Part shown: positions 38,795-49,050 of the stretch, in pieces
Position numbering within the stretch: the first letter of the stretch is position 1
Layout of the letters: every line of letters begins with the position of its first letter
Assembly (NCBI RefSeq): GCF_001610835.1
Contig: NZ_CP011270.1
Coordinates: 2,622,001-2,686,000, forward strand
From: Planctomyces sp. SH-PL14
GTDB lineage: Bacteria > Planctomycetota > Planctomycetia > Planctomycetales > Planctomycetaceae
DNA length: 64,000 bases
Direction: 5' to 3'
Translations under genes and position numbers: made by a program
Notes under the pieces: model-generated
Seen by the model: only the letters and a program-made list of their open reading frames with translations
The model's database searches: none
Told to the model about the DNA's origin: nothing

Positions 38795-39631
38795 TCAAGC
38801 CGCCTCCCTGTCGAGTGAACTCTCTCCGAAGGGCTGGTCGTCGATCGAGAGGCTGTGGTTCCCTCGGGACGCCGGCCCTCGTTCCGCGGGTCGGCTCCCG
38901 CACCGGATGCGAACCATCTCGGTCAGGGCCCGGGCGTAGGTCAACCAGTTCACTTTGGAGCCTCGCTGTTCCGACCAGCACTCCAGGGGAAAGTCGTACG
39001 CCACTCCTTCCAGTCCGTGATGGAGGGACTTCAGTCGCAGAAGAAGCTCCACGTCGAACAGCCAGCGGGAGTGGAACGGCTCCTTGAGCGATTCGATGAG
39101 CTCCGCCGTCACCCGGAACAGCTTCGCGCCGCACTGGGTGTCCCGGGTCGGCAGTCCCGTCATGGCGTGAATCGTCCAGGCCGCGATCGATCCCAGCCGC
39201 CGCCGCATCGGATCGCGCCGGATGCGGTGTCCCAGGAGCGGCAGACGGACTCCGATCACGACATGGGTCTCCGGGTCGCGCGCCAGGACCGCTTCCATCA
39301 GGGGGACCTGCCGCAACGGGGCGGCGAGGTCCGCGTCCCAGTATCCGACGAATCGGGCTCCCGCGTTGATCGCCGCCAGCAGGCCTTGCCTGACCGCTTC
39401 GGCTTTGCCGCAATTCTGTCCGAGGCTTCCCACGGAGCAGGAGCCCGGGTGGTTCCGTCGAAACTGCTGCAGGAGCGGCAGCGTCGCGTCGGTGCTTCCG
39501 TCGTTCACGAACAAAACCTGCGACGTCGACTGGCCGCGGAGGAACGTGCCGAACGCCGAAAGGCGCAGCCGCCGTTCTTCGTTGAAGCAGGGGATGACCA
39601 GAAGCGTCTGGGGGGCGGTGGTGAGGGCCAC
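38795..39631 (-). CDS. Family 2 glycosyltransferase (dolichyl/undecaprenyl-phosphate sugar synthase-like)
   Basis: 278 aa, GT-A fold. IPCFNEERRLRLSAF near residue 12 and FVNDGSTDATLPLL near 40 bind the nucleotide sugar. YWDADLAAPLRQV (D-x-D type) near 98 binds metal, and GVRLPLLGHRIRRDPMRRRLGS and TRDTQCGAKLF complete the ALG5/DPM-like pattern. It probably makes a lipid-phosphate sugar for the membrane glycosyltransferase encoded 37 bases upstream (39669-41111), the same two-gene logic seen in ArnT-type pathways (inference). It is cytoplasmic or membrane-associated; no membrane helix is evident. Confidence 0.85.
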   Translation of the reverse strand: MALTTAPQTLLVIPCFNEERRLRLSAFGTFLRGQSTSQVLFVNDGSTDATLPLLQQFRRNHPGSCSVGSLGQNCGKAEAVRQGLLAAINAGARFVGYWDADLAAPLRQVPLMEAVLARDPETHVVIGVRLPLLGHRIRRDPMRRRLGSIAAWTIHAMTGLPTRDTQCGAKLFRVTAELIESLKEPFHSRWLFDVELLLRLKSLHHGLEGVAYDFPLECWSEQRGSKVNWLTYARALTEMVRIRCGSRPAERGPASRGNHSLSIDDQPFGESSLDREAA

Positions 39632-39668
39632 GAGGTTGTCCTCTCGGGGGGATCGCGTGTCGGCTCGT

Positions 39669-41111
39669 TCACGGCAACGAGGCGTATTTCGGAGGGGTGA
39701 CTTCCATCAGCACCGCGTCGCGCTGCTCGACAATCGGTCTGGCCCTCCCGGACCGGCGTGCCGCGTCGGCCGACTCGCGCGGCATGACCAGCAGAGTTCC
39801 GGGGGTCATGAGCGCCGCTTCCTGGTCGGCCGCGGTGTCCGCTCGCTCGGCCTGACCGCGGGTGTAGAAGCGGCTGGAGAACTGAAAGCAGTTGGCGAAG
39901 ACGAGCGGCTGGCCGGGGTGCCGATGGGCCGCCGCTTCGACGAGGCTGCGAGCGGAGCGTCCGTCGAACAGGTTCGGGCCCCACACGAAGCAGAGCGGAG
40001 AGACGGCGATTCCTCCCATGAGCAGCAGCGCCGGAGTCGCCCGCCTCCCCCAGTGCGCGGCGGACTCGCTCCATCGCCCGACGAGGAGCGCGAACGGGGG
40101 AATCGCGGTCAGCGTGTAGGTCCAGAGGATGTTGGAGGCGATCGTGAAGAAGAGCAGCGGAGTGAGGGTCCAGCACCAAAGCCAGAGGTCGACCTGCGGC
40201 GTCGCCCGGCTCTCGGCGGAGCGGAGCCGCCGGGAGCCTTCCTCCAGCATGACCGGGAACCAGAAGCAGGTGGCGGCGGCCCAGTACAGCCAGATGGTCC
40301 CTCGCGGAACGCTGTGGGCATGCCCGAAGCGGTCTCCGTTCCAGTTCGGCTCCAGGAACCGCTGGATGTGCTCGCCGATGACGAAGTATTGAATGAAGCC
40401 GGGATGGGCAAGCTCCGCCGGGATGTACCATGCCAGGGCAATCGCCGTGGCGAGCAGGAGGCCGCGGCCGCTCCAGAGCCTGCGGATCACATGGGCCGCG
40501 TCCCCGCACAGCAGGGCGTAGGCTGTCAGCGGCATCCCGATCAGCGCCAGGGTCGCCGGCCCCTTGCAGAGGGAGGCGACGCCGATGGCGGTCCAGAAGG
40601 ACCACCGGCCGGTCGAGTCGTGCGGCGTTTGAAGCGTCTGCCACGCCGCGAGCATGGCGACCGTGACGACCAGCATCTGCGTCGCGTCGGTCATCACGGT
40701 CCCGGCGCAGACGATCCAGATCGGCGAGCTGACCAGCGAGGCGACCAGCATCCATCGTCCGCCGCGTCCGATCTCGAACTGCCGCGCCCATCCGAAGAGC
40801 AGGCCGGCCGTGGCGAGGGAGACCAGCAGCGACGGGAGCCGCAGGCAGAACTCGTTGTGGCCGAGAAACCGCCAGGAGAGAGCGGCGAGCCAGGTTGCCA
40901 GGGGAGGCTTTGCGAGGAACGGCTCATCGGCCGACAGGTGCGGCATCAGCCAGTAGCCCCCTTCGGCCGTGACGCGGGCGAGTTCGCCGTAGCGGGCTTC
41001 GGTCTGGTCGGCGAGGGGTTGCGTCGCCATCAGCCAGACGCGGCAGACGAGGGCGAGGACGATCGCTGCCTGAAGCAGCGGAATCTCGTAGCGGGAACGG
41101 GTGCGATCCAT
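39669..41111 (-). CDS. Membrane glycosyltransferase of the ArnT/PMT (GT39/GT83) class
   Basis: 480 aa polytopic protein. The N-terminal membrane helix is followed by DQTEARYGELARVTAEGGYWLMPHLSADEPFLAKPPLATWL, the acidic first-loop motif of ArnT/PMT enzymes that use polyprenyl-phosphate sugars outside the inner membrane. About ten hydrophobic segments follow, and the C-terminal soluble part has QPLVFANCFQFSSRFYTRGQAERA. It forms an operon with the family 2 glycosyltransferase downstream. The acceptor (protein, lipid A or other) cannot be told. Confidence 0.85.
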   Translation of the reverse strand: MDRTRSRYEIPLLQAAIVLALVCRVWLMATQPLADQTEARYGELARVTAEGGYWLMPHLSADEPFLAKPPLATWLAALSWRFLGHNEFCLRLPSLLVSLATAGLLFGWARQFEIGRGGRWMLVASLVSSPIWIVCAGTVMTDATQMLVVTVAMLAAWQTLQTPHDSTGRWSFWTAIGVASLCKGPATLALIGMPLTAYALLCGDAAHVIRRLWSGRGLLLATAIALAWYIPAELAHPGFIQYFVIGEHIQRFLEPNWNGDRFGHAHSVPRGTIWLYWAAATCFWFPVMLEEGSRRLRSAESRATPQVDLWLWCWTLTPLLFFTIASNILWTYTLTAIPPFALLVGRWSESAAHWGRRATPALLLMGGIAVSPLCFVWGPNLFDGRSARSLVEAAAHRHPGQPLVFANCFQFSSRFYTRGQAERADTAADQEAALMTPGTLLVMPRESADAARRSGRARPIVEQRDAVLMEVTPPKYASLP

Positions 41112-41397
41112 CGCGAGGTTTCAGAAGACGGTCGCCCGGCAGGAGTCACCGGGCGTCGGCGAACACTAGCCCGTTCGGGAAAGTTCGTTCGAGGGGAGTC
41201 GCGGAAGATAAGCAGTTACTCATCGTCCAAGCGTCTGATTGACCTGACGCGATTGTCATGTCTCGTCCTACAGTCCGCGCCGAGAGTTGCCGGGGAGTCG
41301 TGATCGTCGCGCTCCCCAGGATGCCTCGCCCCGCCGACAGGATGCCGGGCGGGATGGCGCAACACTCGTTCTCCCTTTGTTCTTGTGCGAGCGCGTC

Positions 41398-41697
41398 ATG
41401 GTTGATCGCCTGCGATCCCGCTTTTCCGTGTCGGGGCTGACCGCCGTCGAGGGAGCGCGATGTGTGGACGATCTGACCTTGGAGCTGGCGAGCCGGACCT
41501 GGCATCATCGGCCGGTGATCGTGCTGGATTCCGCGGAGCAGCGGGTCATTGTGGAGCTGGAGTGCGACTTCGACAGTTTCGATGTTCCCGACAGTCTGGT
41601 GCAGATTCAGTTGCGTGAGTTACGGGACTCGCTTCGTCGGACGCGGTGGGGAGGTCGGCGGTTGCGGATTGAGACGGAGGATGTGTGGGTGCTGTGA
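41398..41697 (+). CDS. Small hypothetical protein
   Basis: 99 aa, no signal peptide or membrane helix. The sequence reads MVDRLRSRFSVSGLTAVEG, then SRTWHHRPVIVLDSAEQRVIVELECDFDSFDVPDSLVQIQ and ends with an Arg-rich stretch and VWVL. The composition looks coding (third-position GC, no low complexity), but I recognise no family. It is flanked by the divergent glycosyltransferase gene on the left and the dispersed repeat copy B on the right. A longer frame to 41287 exists without support. Confidence 0.5.
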   Translation: MVDRLRSRFSVSGLTAVEGARCVDDLTLELASRTWHHRPVIVLDSAEQRVIVELECDFDSFDVPDSLVQIQLRELRDSLRRTRWGGRRLRIETEDVWVL

Positions 41698-41816
41698 GGA
41701 GGGAGGGGGAGGAGGCTTAAGGCGGAAGGTAGAGGGGACAGCCGACGTCGCCTTGTGTGGTCGGAGCGCGTGTCAGGCGGACGGGGGGCGATGTGCAGCC
41801 CGATAGAATTCGCCCA

Positions 41817-42125
41817 CCGGGTCCAGGGGCACCCTGGTGGGGGATGCAAGGGGGCAACGCCCTCTTGCCCGCCGGAGGCCTGGCCGTCGAGAGATGTCGG
41901 AAGGAGGGCGTATCCAAACGCGGGCGCCGTGCCGTATGCCCCCACATCAACCCGCGGGGATTCCAAGGCGAGCGGGGAGTCCTCGACGCCGGTTTCATAA
42001 AGGGGACGTCCGTTGCTTACCACGGTTCCTCATGGAAGAGGCCTCCGGCGGCAAGGGGGTGAGACCCCCTTGACCCCGGCTGCCGTGGCACGTTGGGTTT
42101 GACGCAGCAACGCTGTGCCGGCAAA
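41817..42125 (+). repeat. Dispersed intergenic repeat, copy B
   Basis: About 309 bases, in the same orientation as copy C and opposite to copy A. It holds the shared blocks GCCGGAGGCCTGGCCGTCGA, ACCACGGTTCCTCATGGAAG and CGTTGGGTTTGA, and the hairpins near both ends. It lies between two convergent genes: the small hypothetical ends 120 bases before it and the TolC-like gene ends 26 bases after it. The bases 41698-41816 left of it show nothing else. Confidence 0.85.
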
Positions 42126-42150
42126 AGCGTCCTGCACGAAGTCCACGGGT

Positions 42151-43734
42151 CTACAGTGCGCCCGGCCGCTCCGACGGAGAGACCAACAACGACTCCAGCG
42201 GCAGACCCGTCGCCGCCGTCACCCCGGCCGCCGCCTGCGAAATCTCATTCAGCGAGTCAAGCAGCGCCCGGCGGTTCTGGATCAAACTGTTCCGCGACTG
42301 GAACACCCGCAGGATGTCCACCTCCCCCGCCACGAACTGCTCCTCCAGCTTCTGAAGCTCCACCGGAAGCTGGCCCGACGCTGAGTCGTCACTGAACGTC
42401 GTCAGCAGCCGGAACGCCCGGTTGTAACGGTCGATCGCCGCTTCGGCTTCGAGACCGGCCCGACGCTCAAGCTGCCGCCAGGCCATCACCCGCTGCTGCA
42501 ACTCCGCCTCGCGAAGCCGCAACAGCGGCGTCCCGGTGTTCCAGACGGGAATGTCCATCTGGGCGCGAAAACCCCAGAAGGTGGTCCCGACATCGTTCCG
42601 CTGGTAGTAGGGACCGAGCTGCACGTCGGGAACACGGGCCGCATCGGCGAGATCGGTCCCGGCCCGCGCGACATCGACATCCGACCGCGCGGCAAGGACA
42701 TCCGGCCGGCCCGCCCCCTGCGCGACGGACAGCGGAGCGGCAATCGACGGGCCGGTCGGAACGTCGATCGTCTCCGCGGCGCCGTCTTCATTCCCGCCGC
42801 CGCCGCCGCCGCCGCCCCAGGCGACGCCGAACAGCGGTCGCCACGGATAGCCTTCGAGGCCATTGGCGAGCGGAATTTGAAGCGTCGGGGAAAGCCCCAG
42901 GTGCCGCCGCAGGTCGAGGAGGGCCGTCGCGGCGGTCGCTTTCGCCAGGACCAGTTGCTGCTGCGTCGACCGGGCATCGAGCCGGACGATGGCGACGTCC
43001 GCTCCCGTCGCGTCTCCCGCTTCCAGCCGCTTTTCGAGAATCCGCAGCAGCTCCTGATTGTTGTCCGCCGTGGCCTGCGCCAGGTCCCTGAGGCCGGCCT
43101 GATAGAGGGCCGTGAAGTACAGCCGCTCCGCCTGGGCGATCGTGTTCAACTCGGCCTGCAGGATCGTCCAGCGGATGCTGTTCAGCTGGGCACAGGCGAT
43201 GTCCTCGCGATACCGCTGCTGATGGGCGAGCTGGATCTGCTGCATGACGAGGACGTAGTGGTTCGTCGTCCCCGGCGGGCCGATCCGCCGGTCCTGGTAC
43301 GGAGTCGCCTGGATCTGGACGTACGGATTGAACGGATACGTCTCCGCCACCCCCACGGCCCCCCGCCCCACGCGCTCCGTCTGCCGCTGGGTGATGAGAT
43401 CGGGGTTCTGCGCGAGCGCCGTCGTGATGGCGTCGAACACCGTCAGTCCCGGCGCGGCATCGACGACCGTTGCGGGCGGACTGGTCGCCTCAGCGGCGAC
43501 GGCGACGGTTTCGTTCGTCGACTCGACCCCGTCGACCTGCTCGATCTCCGCCGCGGAGGACTCGTCCACCTCGTCGTCGATCCCGCGCCGCTCATCGGCA
43601 GAAGCGATCCGCACCTCCTCCGCGGGAGCGGAGAGGGCCGCCGACCTGGGGGCGGTCCGGCAGCCGGCAAACGGGCTCAGCAACAGGAGAGTCGGTATCC
43701 ATACCGGACGGAACTGGCGCACGGTGATCCCCAA
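42151..43734 (-). CDS. TolC/CusC-family outer-membrane efflux lipoprotein
   Basis: 527 aa. The lipobox PFAGC gives C25 as the lipid site. After a low-complexity linker the OEP fold starts near 90 (LTVFDAITTALAQNPDLITQRQTERV), with two long helical hairpins carrying ALYQAGLRDLAQATADNNQEL and the second repeat GRPDVLAARSDVDVARAGTDLADAARVPDVQLGPYYQRND. It is the outer-membrane channel of the divergent metal-type pump genes (adaptor at 44187, pump at 45531). A poly-Gly tract (GGGGGGG) near residue 310 is low-complexity. Metal specificity is unknown. Confidence 0.88.
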   Translation of the reverse strand: MGITVRQFRPVWIPTLLLLSPFAGCRTAPRSAALSAPAEEVRIASADERRGIDDEVDESSAAEIEQVDGVESTNETVAVAAEATSPPATVVDAAPGLTVFDAITTALAQNPDLITQRQTERVGRGAVGVAETYPFNPYVQIQATPYQDRRIGPPGTTNHYVLVMQQIQLAHQQRYREDIACAQLNSIRWTILQAELNTIAQAERLYFTALYQAGLRDLAQATADNNQELLRILEKRLEAGDATGADVAIVRLDARSTQQQLVLAKATAATALLDLRRHLGLSPTLQIPLANGLEGYPWRPLFGVAWGGGGGGGGNEDGAAETIDVPTGPSIAAPLSVAQGAGRPDVLAARSDVDVARAGTDLADAARVPDVQLGPYYQRNDVGTTFWGFRAQMDIPVWNTGTPLLRLREAELQQRVMAWRQLERRAGLEAEAAIDRYNRAFRLLTTFSDDSASGQLPVELQKLEEQFVAGEVDILRVFQSRNSLIQNRRALLDSLNEISQAAAGVTAATGLPLESLLVSPSERPGAL

Positions 43735-44186
43735 CGGTGCGAGAAGGTCAGGCGTGAATCGCGCGGCGGGCGATCAGCGAAGGTCGCCAGCGATTCGCGT
43801 CGTCACCGCAGGTCTTCCGGACCGCAACGCGGGACGCCTTCTTAAGGTCGTCCGGCGAACGTTCGCACGCTGATCGTCTTGGCCCATTTGCCCGCCGATC
43901 CGGCCCCGATGGCAACGTCGTGACGATTGTGTCGAACGGTGCGATTGGCCCAGGTCGGACATCCGCTTCCCGCCCCGCGAGTTCGTCAGTCGAACTGCGC
44001 GAGATAAGAAAAAGCTCATCTTGCCGCCGTTTCCCGCGCCATCGCGGCAGGAACATTGGCGACCCTCCTGACCGCCGGTACCGTCGATCGTTCGTCAGCG
44101 AACAGTCGTCACAACAGACGGACGACGTTCGAACCGATCGGGCTTCCGAGCCCCGCCCCGCTCCCTTTGACGCCCCCGCCCTTTTG
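43735..44186. other. Divergent control region of the metal-type efflux genes
   Basis: About 452 bases between tolC-like (minus) and adaptor (plus) starts. It must hold both promoters; binding sites for the OmpR-type regulator encoded at 49051 would be expected here, but I cannot point to a convincing direct repeat. Frames in this stretch are not supported as genes. Confidence 0.4.
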
Positions 44187-45461
44187 ATGCCTCACCGATC
44201 GATGCGCGGAACGCCCACCTCACTCCTTGTTATCGGCCTCCTGCTCGCCGGTTGCGAACGAAAATCGGCCCCTCCGCCGACCCCCGTGGCACCGGCCAAG
44301 ATCGCGGCGGTCGTCTCGGAAGAGTCGCTGAACCGGATCACCCTGACGTCCGACGCGGTGAAGCGGCTCGCGATCGAGACGGCGAAGATCGAGACCCGCT
44401 CGCTGCCGCGGTTCCGCCCCTACGGCGCGGAATGCACGCTTCCCGGCGGCGCGCTGCTGATCGTCCCCGCGCCGGTCGCCGGAACGGTCCGGACACCGGC
44501 CGGCCGGGGGGCCTTCCCGCAGCCCGGCGCCTGGGTGGCGATCAACGAACCGCTCTTCGAGCTCCTGCCGCTCCTGTCCCCCGAGCGGGCCGTCCTGACC
44601 CCCGCCGAGCGGGTCCAGATGGCCCAGACCCGCAACACGATCGCCCAGTCGCGGATCGACGCCGACGGACTCGTCCGGCAGGCGGAGGTCCAGGTCGACG
44701 CGGCCAAGATCGCCCTCGCCCGGGCGGAGCGGCTGGAGAAGGACAAGGTGGGAACGGTCCGGGCGGTCGACGACGCGCAGGCCCAGCTCTCCCTGGCCCA
44801 GAAAGGTCTTGAAGCGGCCCAGGCTCGGAAGACGCTCCTCGACGAAGCCTCGCTGGAAGGAGCGGAGGCGGGAAGCCTGGCCCCGCTGGCGATCACCGCT
44901 CCGATGGCGGGCCAGATCCGGACGACCCACGTGGGACCGGGCGAAGTGGTCTCGGCCGGAAACCCGCTGTTCGAGATCCTCAACGACAAGGTCCTGTGGC
45001 TCAAGGTCCCGGTCTATGCCGGCGATCTGCCGACGCTCGACACCTCCGCTCCGATCGCGGTCACCGATCTCGCGGCCCGCTACTCGGCGGATCATCTCAT
45101 CGCCAAGCCGATCCAATCGCCGCCGACGGCGACGCCCCTCGCCTCGGCGGTCGACCTCTACTACGAGGTGGCCAATCCCGAAGGAGCGCTTCGCCCCGGC
45201 CAGCGGCTGACGGCCCAGCTCCCGGTGAAGGGGGCGACCGATCAGGCGACCGTCCCCTGGTCGGCGGTGATCATCGATATCTACGGCGGCCAGTGGATCT
45301 ATGAGCGGCTCGACGAACACCACTTCGTCCGCCGCCGCGTCGAAGTCGCCTGGGTCAAGGACGGACTCGCGATTCTGACGCGCGGCCCCGCTCCGGGGAC
45401 GACGGTGGTCACGGCCGGCGCGGCCGAGATCTCCGGTGCCGAGTTCGGTTTCGCCAAGTGA
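44187..45461 (+). CDS. RND efflux adaptor lipoprotein, CusB/CzcB-like
   Basis: 424 aa with lipobox LLAGC (C23). A lipoyl-type half, IVPAPVAGTVRTPAGRGAFPQPGAWVAINEPLFELLPLL, lies near 90-125. An alpha-hairpin follows (VDAAKIALARAERLEKDKVGTVRAVDDAQAQLSLAQKGLEAA), then the second half ITAPMAGQIRTTHVGPGEVVSAGNPLFEI and the beta barrel (KVLWLKVPVYAGDLPTL). It links the TolC-like channel to the pump encoded 69 bases downstream in a heavy-metal-type tripartite system. An in-frame ATG at 44202 is an alternative start. Confidence 0.9.
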   Translation: MPHRSMRGTPTSLLVIGLLLAGCERKSAPPPTPVAPAKIAAVVSEESLNRITLTSDAVKRLAIETAKIETRSLPRFRPYGAECTLPGGALLIVPAPVAGTVRTPAGRGAFPQPGAWVAINEPLFELLPLLSPERAVLTPAERVQMAQTRNTIAQSRIDADGLVRQAEVQVDAAKIALARAERLEKDKVGTVRAVDDAQAQLSLAQKGLEAAQARKTLLDEASLEGAEAGSLAPLAITAPMAGQIRTTHVGPGEVVSAGNPLFEILNDKVLWLKVPVYAGDLPTLDTSAPIAVTDLAARYSADHLIAKPIQSPPTATPLASAVDLYYEVANPEGALRPGQRLTAQLPVKGATDQATVPWSAVIIDIYGGQWIYERLDEHHFVRRRVEVAWVKDGLAILTRGPAPGTTVVTAGAAEISGAEFGFAK

Positions 45462-45530
45462 TCCGGGGAGTCGCCGCGGAACACCGCGTCCACTTCCCCC
45501 GCCGACATTCTCCGTAAGGTGCTGTTCCCG

Positions 45531-48500
45531 ATGGCCTGGCTCGTCTCCGCCGCCTTGCGACTCCGCGTCGTCGTCGTCGCTCTCTCGATCCTGCTGATGG
45601 TCGTCGGGATCCGACTGGCGCCGGACCTCCCGCTCGACGTCTTCCCCGAGTTCGCGCCCCCCTACGTCGAGATCCAGACGGAAGCCCCGGGACTCTCGGC
45701 CGAGGAGGTCGAGAACCTCGTGACGTTCCCGCTCGAGAACGCCCTCATCGGGACGCCGGGCCTCAAGACCGTCCGCTCGAAGTCGGTGCTGGGGCTCTCC
45801 TCGATCCGCCTCATCCTCCAGGACAATGTGGACCTGTACCGCTCGCGGCAGCTCGTCCAGGAGCGGCTGGCGGTCGAGGCCCCGCGGCTCCCCGCCGTCT
45901 CCCGTCCGCCGGTCATCATGCAGCCGCTGTCGTCGCTGAGCCGGATGATGAAGATCGGCATGACGTCGAAGACCCTCTCGCAGCAGGAGCTCAGCGAGCT
46001 GGCGGTCTGGACGATTCGGCCGCGGCTGATGGCGATCCCGGGCGTGGCCAACGTCGCCATCTGGGGACAGCGGGACAAGCAGTTCCAGATCGTCGTCGAT
46101 CCCGACCGGCTGCGGTCCCACGAAGTGACGCTCGACTCCGTGCTCAAGTCCGCCGCCGAGGCGACCTCTCTCGATGCCGGGGGCTTCGTCGACACCCCCA
46201 ACCAGCGGCTGGCGGTCCGTCAGGTGACTCCGGTCCGGACGGTCGAGGACCTCGCCAAGACGGTCGTCGCCTTCCGGAACGGGGCCCCTCTCCACATCGG
46301 CGACGTGGCGGCGGTCCAGACCGGGACGGCCCCGCCAATCGGCGACGCGATCATCAACGACGTCCCCGGAATCCTGCTGATCGTCGAAAAGCAGCCCGCC
46401 GCGAATCTGCTGGCCGTCACCCGCGAAGTCGACCGGGCGATCGAGACCCTCCGGCCCGGGCTGGCCGATGTCGAGATCGACGCCTCGATCTTCCGCCCGG
46501 CCACGTTCGTGGAACGGTCGATCGACAACCTGACGCACGTCCTCGTCCTGGGGTGCGGGCTCGTCATCGTGGTCCTGATGGCGTTCCTGTTCGATCTGCG
46601 GACGGCCCTCATCAGCCTGACCGCCATCCCGCTCTCGCTCATCGCGGCGGTCCTGGTCCTGTACGCGTGGGGGCTGACGATCAACACGATGGTCATCGCC
46701 GGCCTCGTGATCGCGCTTGGCGAGGTCGTCGACGACGCGATCATCGACGTCGAGAACATCGTCCGCCGGCTGGGGACGAACCGCACGTTGCCGAATCCCC
46801 AGTCGACCTTCCAGGTCGTCCTCGATGCATCGCTGGAGGTCCGCAGCGCGGTGGTGTACGCGACGGCGATCGTGATTCTCGTCTTCGTTCCGATTTTCTT
46901 CCTCGAAGGACTCCCCGGGGCCTTCTTCCGGCCGCTGGCGATCGGCTACGTCCTCTCAATCCTCGCCTCTCTTCTCGTGGCGGTGATCGTCACTCCCGCC
47001 CTCTCGCTGCTGCTGTTCTCCCGAGCCCGTGCGCACAGCCACGACCCGCCGCTCACCCGGTGGCTCAAGGTCCCTTACCGGGCGATGCTGCCGTGGGTCA
47101 TTCATCGTCCGAAGCTGGCGGTCGCCTTCCTGGTCGTGATGCTGGCCGGCACGTTCGTCGGCCTCAGCCGGCTCGGTCAGGAGTTTCTGCCGAACTTTCA
47201 GGAGACCGATTTCCTGATGCACTTCGTCGAGCGGCCGGGGACGTCGATCGAGGCGATGGACCGGATCACGGTTGAGGCGAGCCGCGAACTGCGGGCGATC
47301 CCGGGGGTGCTGAACTTCGGGAGCCATATCGGCCGGGCGGAAGTCGCCGACGAAGTGGTCGGCCCGAACTTCACGGAGTTGTGGATCAGCATTGATCCGA
47401 AGGTCGACTACGACTCGACGCTGCACCGCATCCAGACCGCCGTCGACGGCTATCCGGGCCTGTACCGGGACGTGCAGACGTACCTGCGGGAGCGGGTCAA
47501 GGAGGTGCTGACGGGGGCCAGCTCCAGCATCGTGGTGCGGATCTTCGGTCCCGAGCTGGCCGGGCTGCGGGAGAAGGGGAAAGAGGTCGGGGCGGTGATG
47601 GCGAAGATTCCGGGGGTCACGAACCTCAAGGTCGAGTCGCAGGTGCTGGTCCCGCAGATCGAGGTCCGCCTCCGGCCCGAGGCGGCCGAGCGGTTCGGGC
47701 TGACTCCCGGCCAGATCCGCCGCGCGGTGACGACGATCCTCCGCGGTTCGAAGGTGGGGGAAGTCTATGGCGGTCAGCGGAAGTTCGATGTCGTGGTGTG
47801 GGGGACCGATGTGGCCCGGACCGATATCGCGTCGCTGAACGAGGTCAGGGTCGACACGCCGACGGGGGGGCAGGTGCCGCTTCGCGACGTGGCGGATATT
47901 GAGGTCGTTCCGGCGCCGAACGAAGTGAAGCGGGAGGGGGGCTCGCGGCGGATCGACGTGACCTGCGATGCGGCGGGGCGGGACCTGGGCTCGGTGGCCC
48001 GGGATATCGAGCAGGCGGTGTCGGCGATGCACTTCGAGCATGGTTATCACCCCGAGATCCTGGGGGAGTACACGGCCCGGCAGGATTCGGAGCGGCGGCT
48101 GATCGCTTTCGGTGCGGCGGCGCTGGCTGGGATTCTGCTGATCCTTTACATCGATTTTCAGTCGGTGCGTCTGACGGCGCTTGTGTGTCTGACGATCCCG
48201 TTCGCCCTGATCGGCGGGGTGGCGGCGGTGTGGATTTCGGGGGGGCGGTTGTCGCTGGGGTCGCTGGTTGGGTTCGTGACGGTGCTGGGGATTGCGGCCC
48301 GGAACGGGATCATGCTGGTCAGTCATTACCGGCATCTGGAGGAGGTGGAGGGTGAGCCGTTTGGACCGGGGCTGGTTCTGCGGGGGGCGGAGGAGCGGCT
48401 GGCGCCGATTCTGATGACGGTGCTGGCGACGGCGCTGGCGCTGGTGCCGTTGGCGGTTGCCGGCAATAAGCCGGGTCATGAGATTGAGTATCCGTTGGCG

Positions 48501-48605
48501 GTAGTGATTCTGGGTGGTCTGGCGACTTCGACGTTGCTCAACATTGTTTTGTTGCCGCCGATTTATCTGGCGTATGGGAGTTCGAAGTCGGGCGTAAAGA
48601 AGTGA
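45531..48605 (+). CDS. Heavy-metal RND efflux pump, CusA/CzcA family
   Basis: 1024 aa inner-membrane proton antiporter. Typical blocks: [35 protein letters not shown] near 28-65, [22 protein letters not shown] near 185, TM4 [19 protein letters not shown] near 395-415, and the C-terminal [21 protein letters not shown]. The acidic TM4 cluster supports proton coupling. The substrate may be a divalent or monovalent metal, since the regulator pair behind it resembles Cus-type systems (inference). I prefer the ATG at 45531 with AAGGTG about nine bases upstream over the GTG at 45519. Repeat copy C starts ten bases after the stop. Confidence 0.93.
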   Translation: MAWLVSAALRLRVVVVALSILLMVVGIRLAPDLPLDVFPEFAPPYVEIQTEAPGLSAEEVENLVTFPLENALIGTPGLKTVRSKSVLGLSSIRLILQDNVDLYRSRQLVQERLAVEAPRLPAVSRPPVIMQPLSSLSRMMKIGMTSKTLSQQELSELAVWTIRPRLMAIPGVANVAIWGQRDKQFQIVVDPDRLRSHEVTLDSVLKSAAEATSLDAGGFVDTPNQRLAVRQVTPVRTVEDLAKTVVAFRNGAPLHIGDVAAVQTGTAPPIGDAIINDVPGILLIVEKQPAANLLAVTREVDRAIETLRPGLADVEIDASIFRPATFVERSIDNLTHVLVLGCGLVIVVLMAFLFDLRTALISLTAIPLSLIAAVLVLYAWGLTINTMVIAGLVIALGEVVDDAIIDVENIVRRLGTNRTLPNPQSTFQVVLDASLEVRSAVVYATAIVILVFVPIFFLEGLPGAFFRPLAIGYVLSILASLLVAVIVTPALSLLLFSRARAHSHDPPLTRWLKVPYRAMLPWVIHRPKLAVAFLVVMLAGTFVGLSRLGQEFLPNFQETDFLMHFVERPGTSIEAMDRITVEASRELRAIPGVLNFGSHIGRAEVADEVVGPNFTELWISIDPKVDYDSTLHRIQTAVDGYPGLYRDVQTYLRERVKEVLTGASSSIVVRIFGPELAGLREKGKEVGAVMAKIPGVTNLKVESQVLVPQIEVRLRPEAAERFGLTPGQIRRAVTTILRGSKVGEVYGGQRKFDVVVWGTDVARTDIASLNEVRVDTPTGGQVPLRDVADIEVVPAPNEVKREGGSRRIDVTCDAAGRDLGSVARDIEQAVSAMHFEHGYHPEILGEYTARQDSERRLIAFGAAALAGILLILYIDFQSVRLTALVCLTIPFALIGGVAAVWISGGRLSLGSLVGFVTVLGIAARNGIMLVSHYRHLEEVEGEPFGPGLVLRGAEERLAPILMTVLATALALVPLAVAGNKPGHEIEYPLAVVILGGLATSTLLNIVLLPPIYLAYGSSKSGVKK

Positions 48606-48614
48606 CCCATTTCA

Positions 48615-48922
48615 CCGGGGTCCAGGGGGCACCCTGGTGGGGAGTGCAGAGGGGCAACGCCCCTTTGCCCGCCGGAGGCCTGGCCGTCGAGAGATGTCTG
48701 AAGCATGTCGTATCCAAACGCGGACAGCGCGTTGGATGCCCCCTCACCAACCCGCGGAGATTGCAGAGCGAGCGGTGAGTCCTCCACGCCGGTGCCACAA
48801 AGCGGACGTCCGTTGCGTACCACGGTTCCTCGTGGAAGCGCCTCCGGGGTCAAGGGGGCGAGGCCCCCTTGACCCCGGCAGCCGTAGCACGTTGGGCTTG
48901 AGCAATCAGCGCTGTGCCGGCG
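48615..48922 (+). repeat. Dispersed intergenic repeat, copy C
   Basis: About 308 bases, same orientation as copy B. The shared blocks and hairpins are present (e.g. GAGGGGCAACGCCCC and CAAGGGGGCGAGGCCCCCTTG). It starts directly behind the CzcA-like stop and lies between the pump gene and the two-component system. The following 48923-49050 has no recognised feature apart from the ribosome-binding area of the regulator. Confidence 0.85.
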
Positions 48923-49050
48923 GGCCGGATTAAATTTGGCTTATCTGCCGCCTTCGAAACAGGCGAGCCGAAATCCCCTCCCACTACCATCCCCGGGTTT
49001 GCGACCGGTTTCCCCACCGGCCAGACTCGGTCCTCTGGGACGAGGATACG

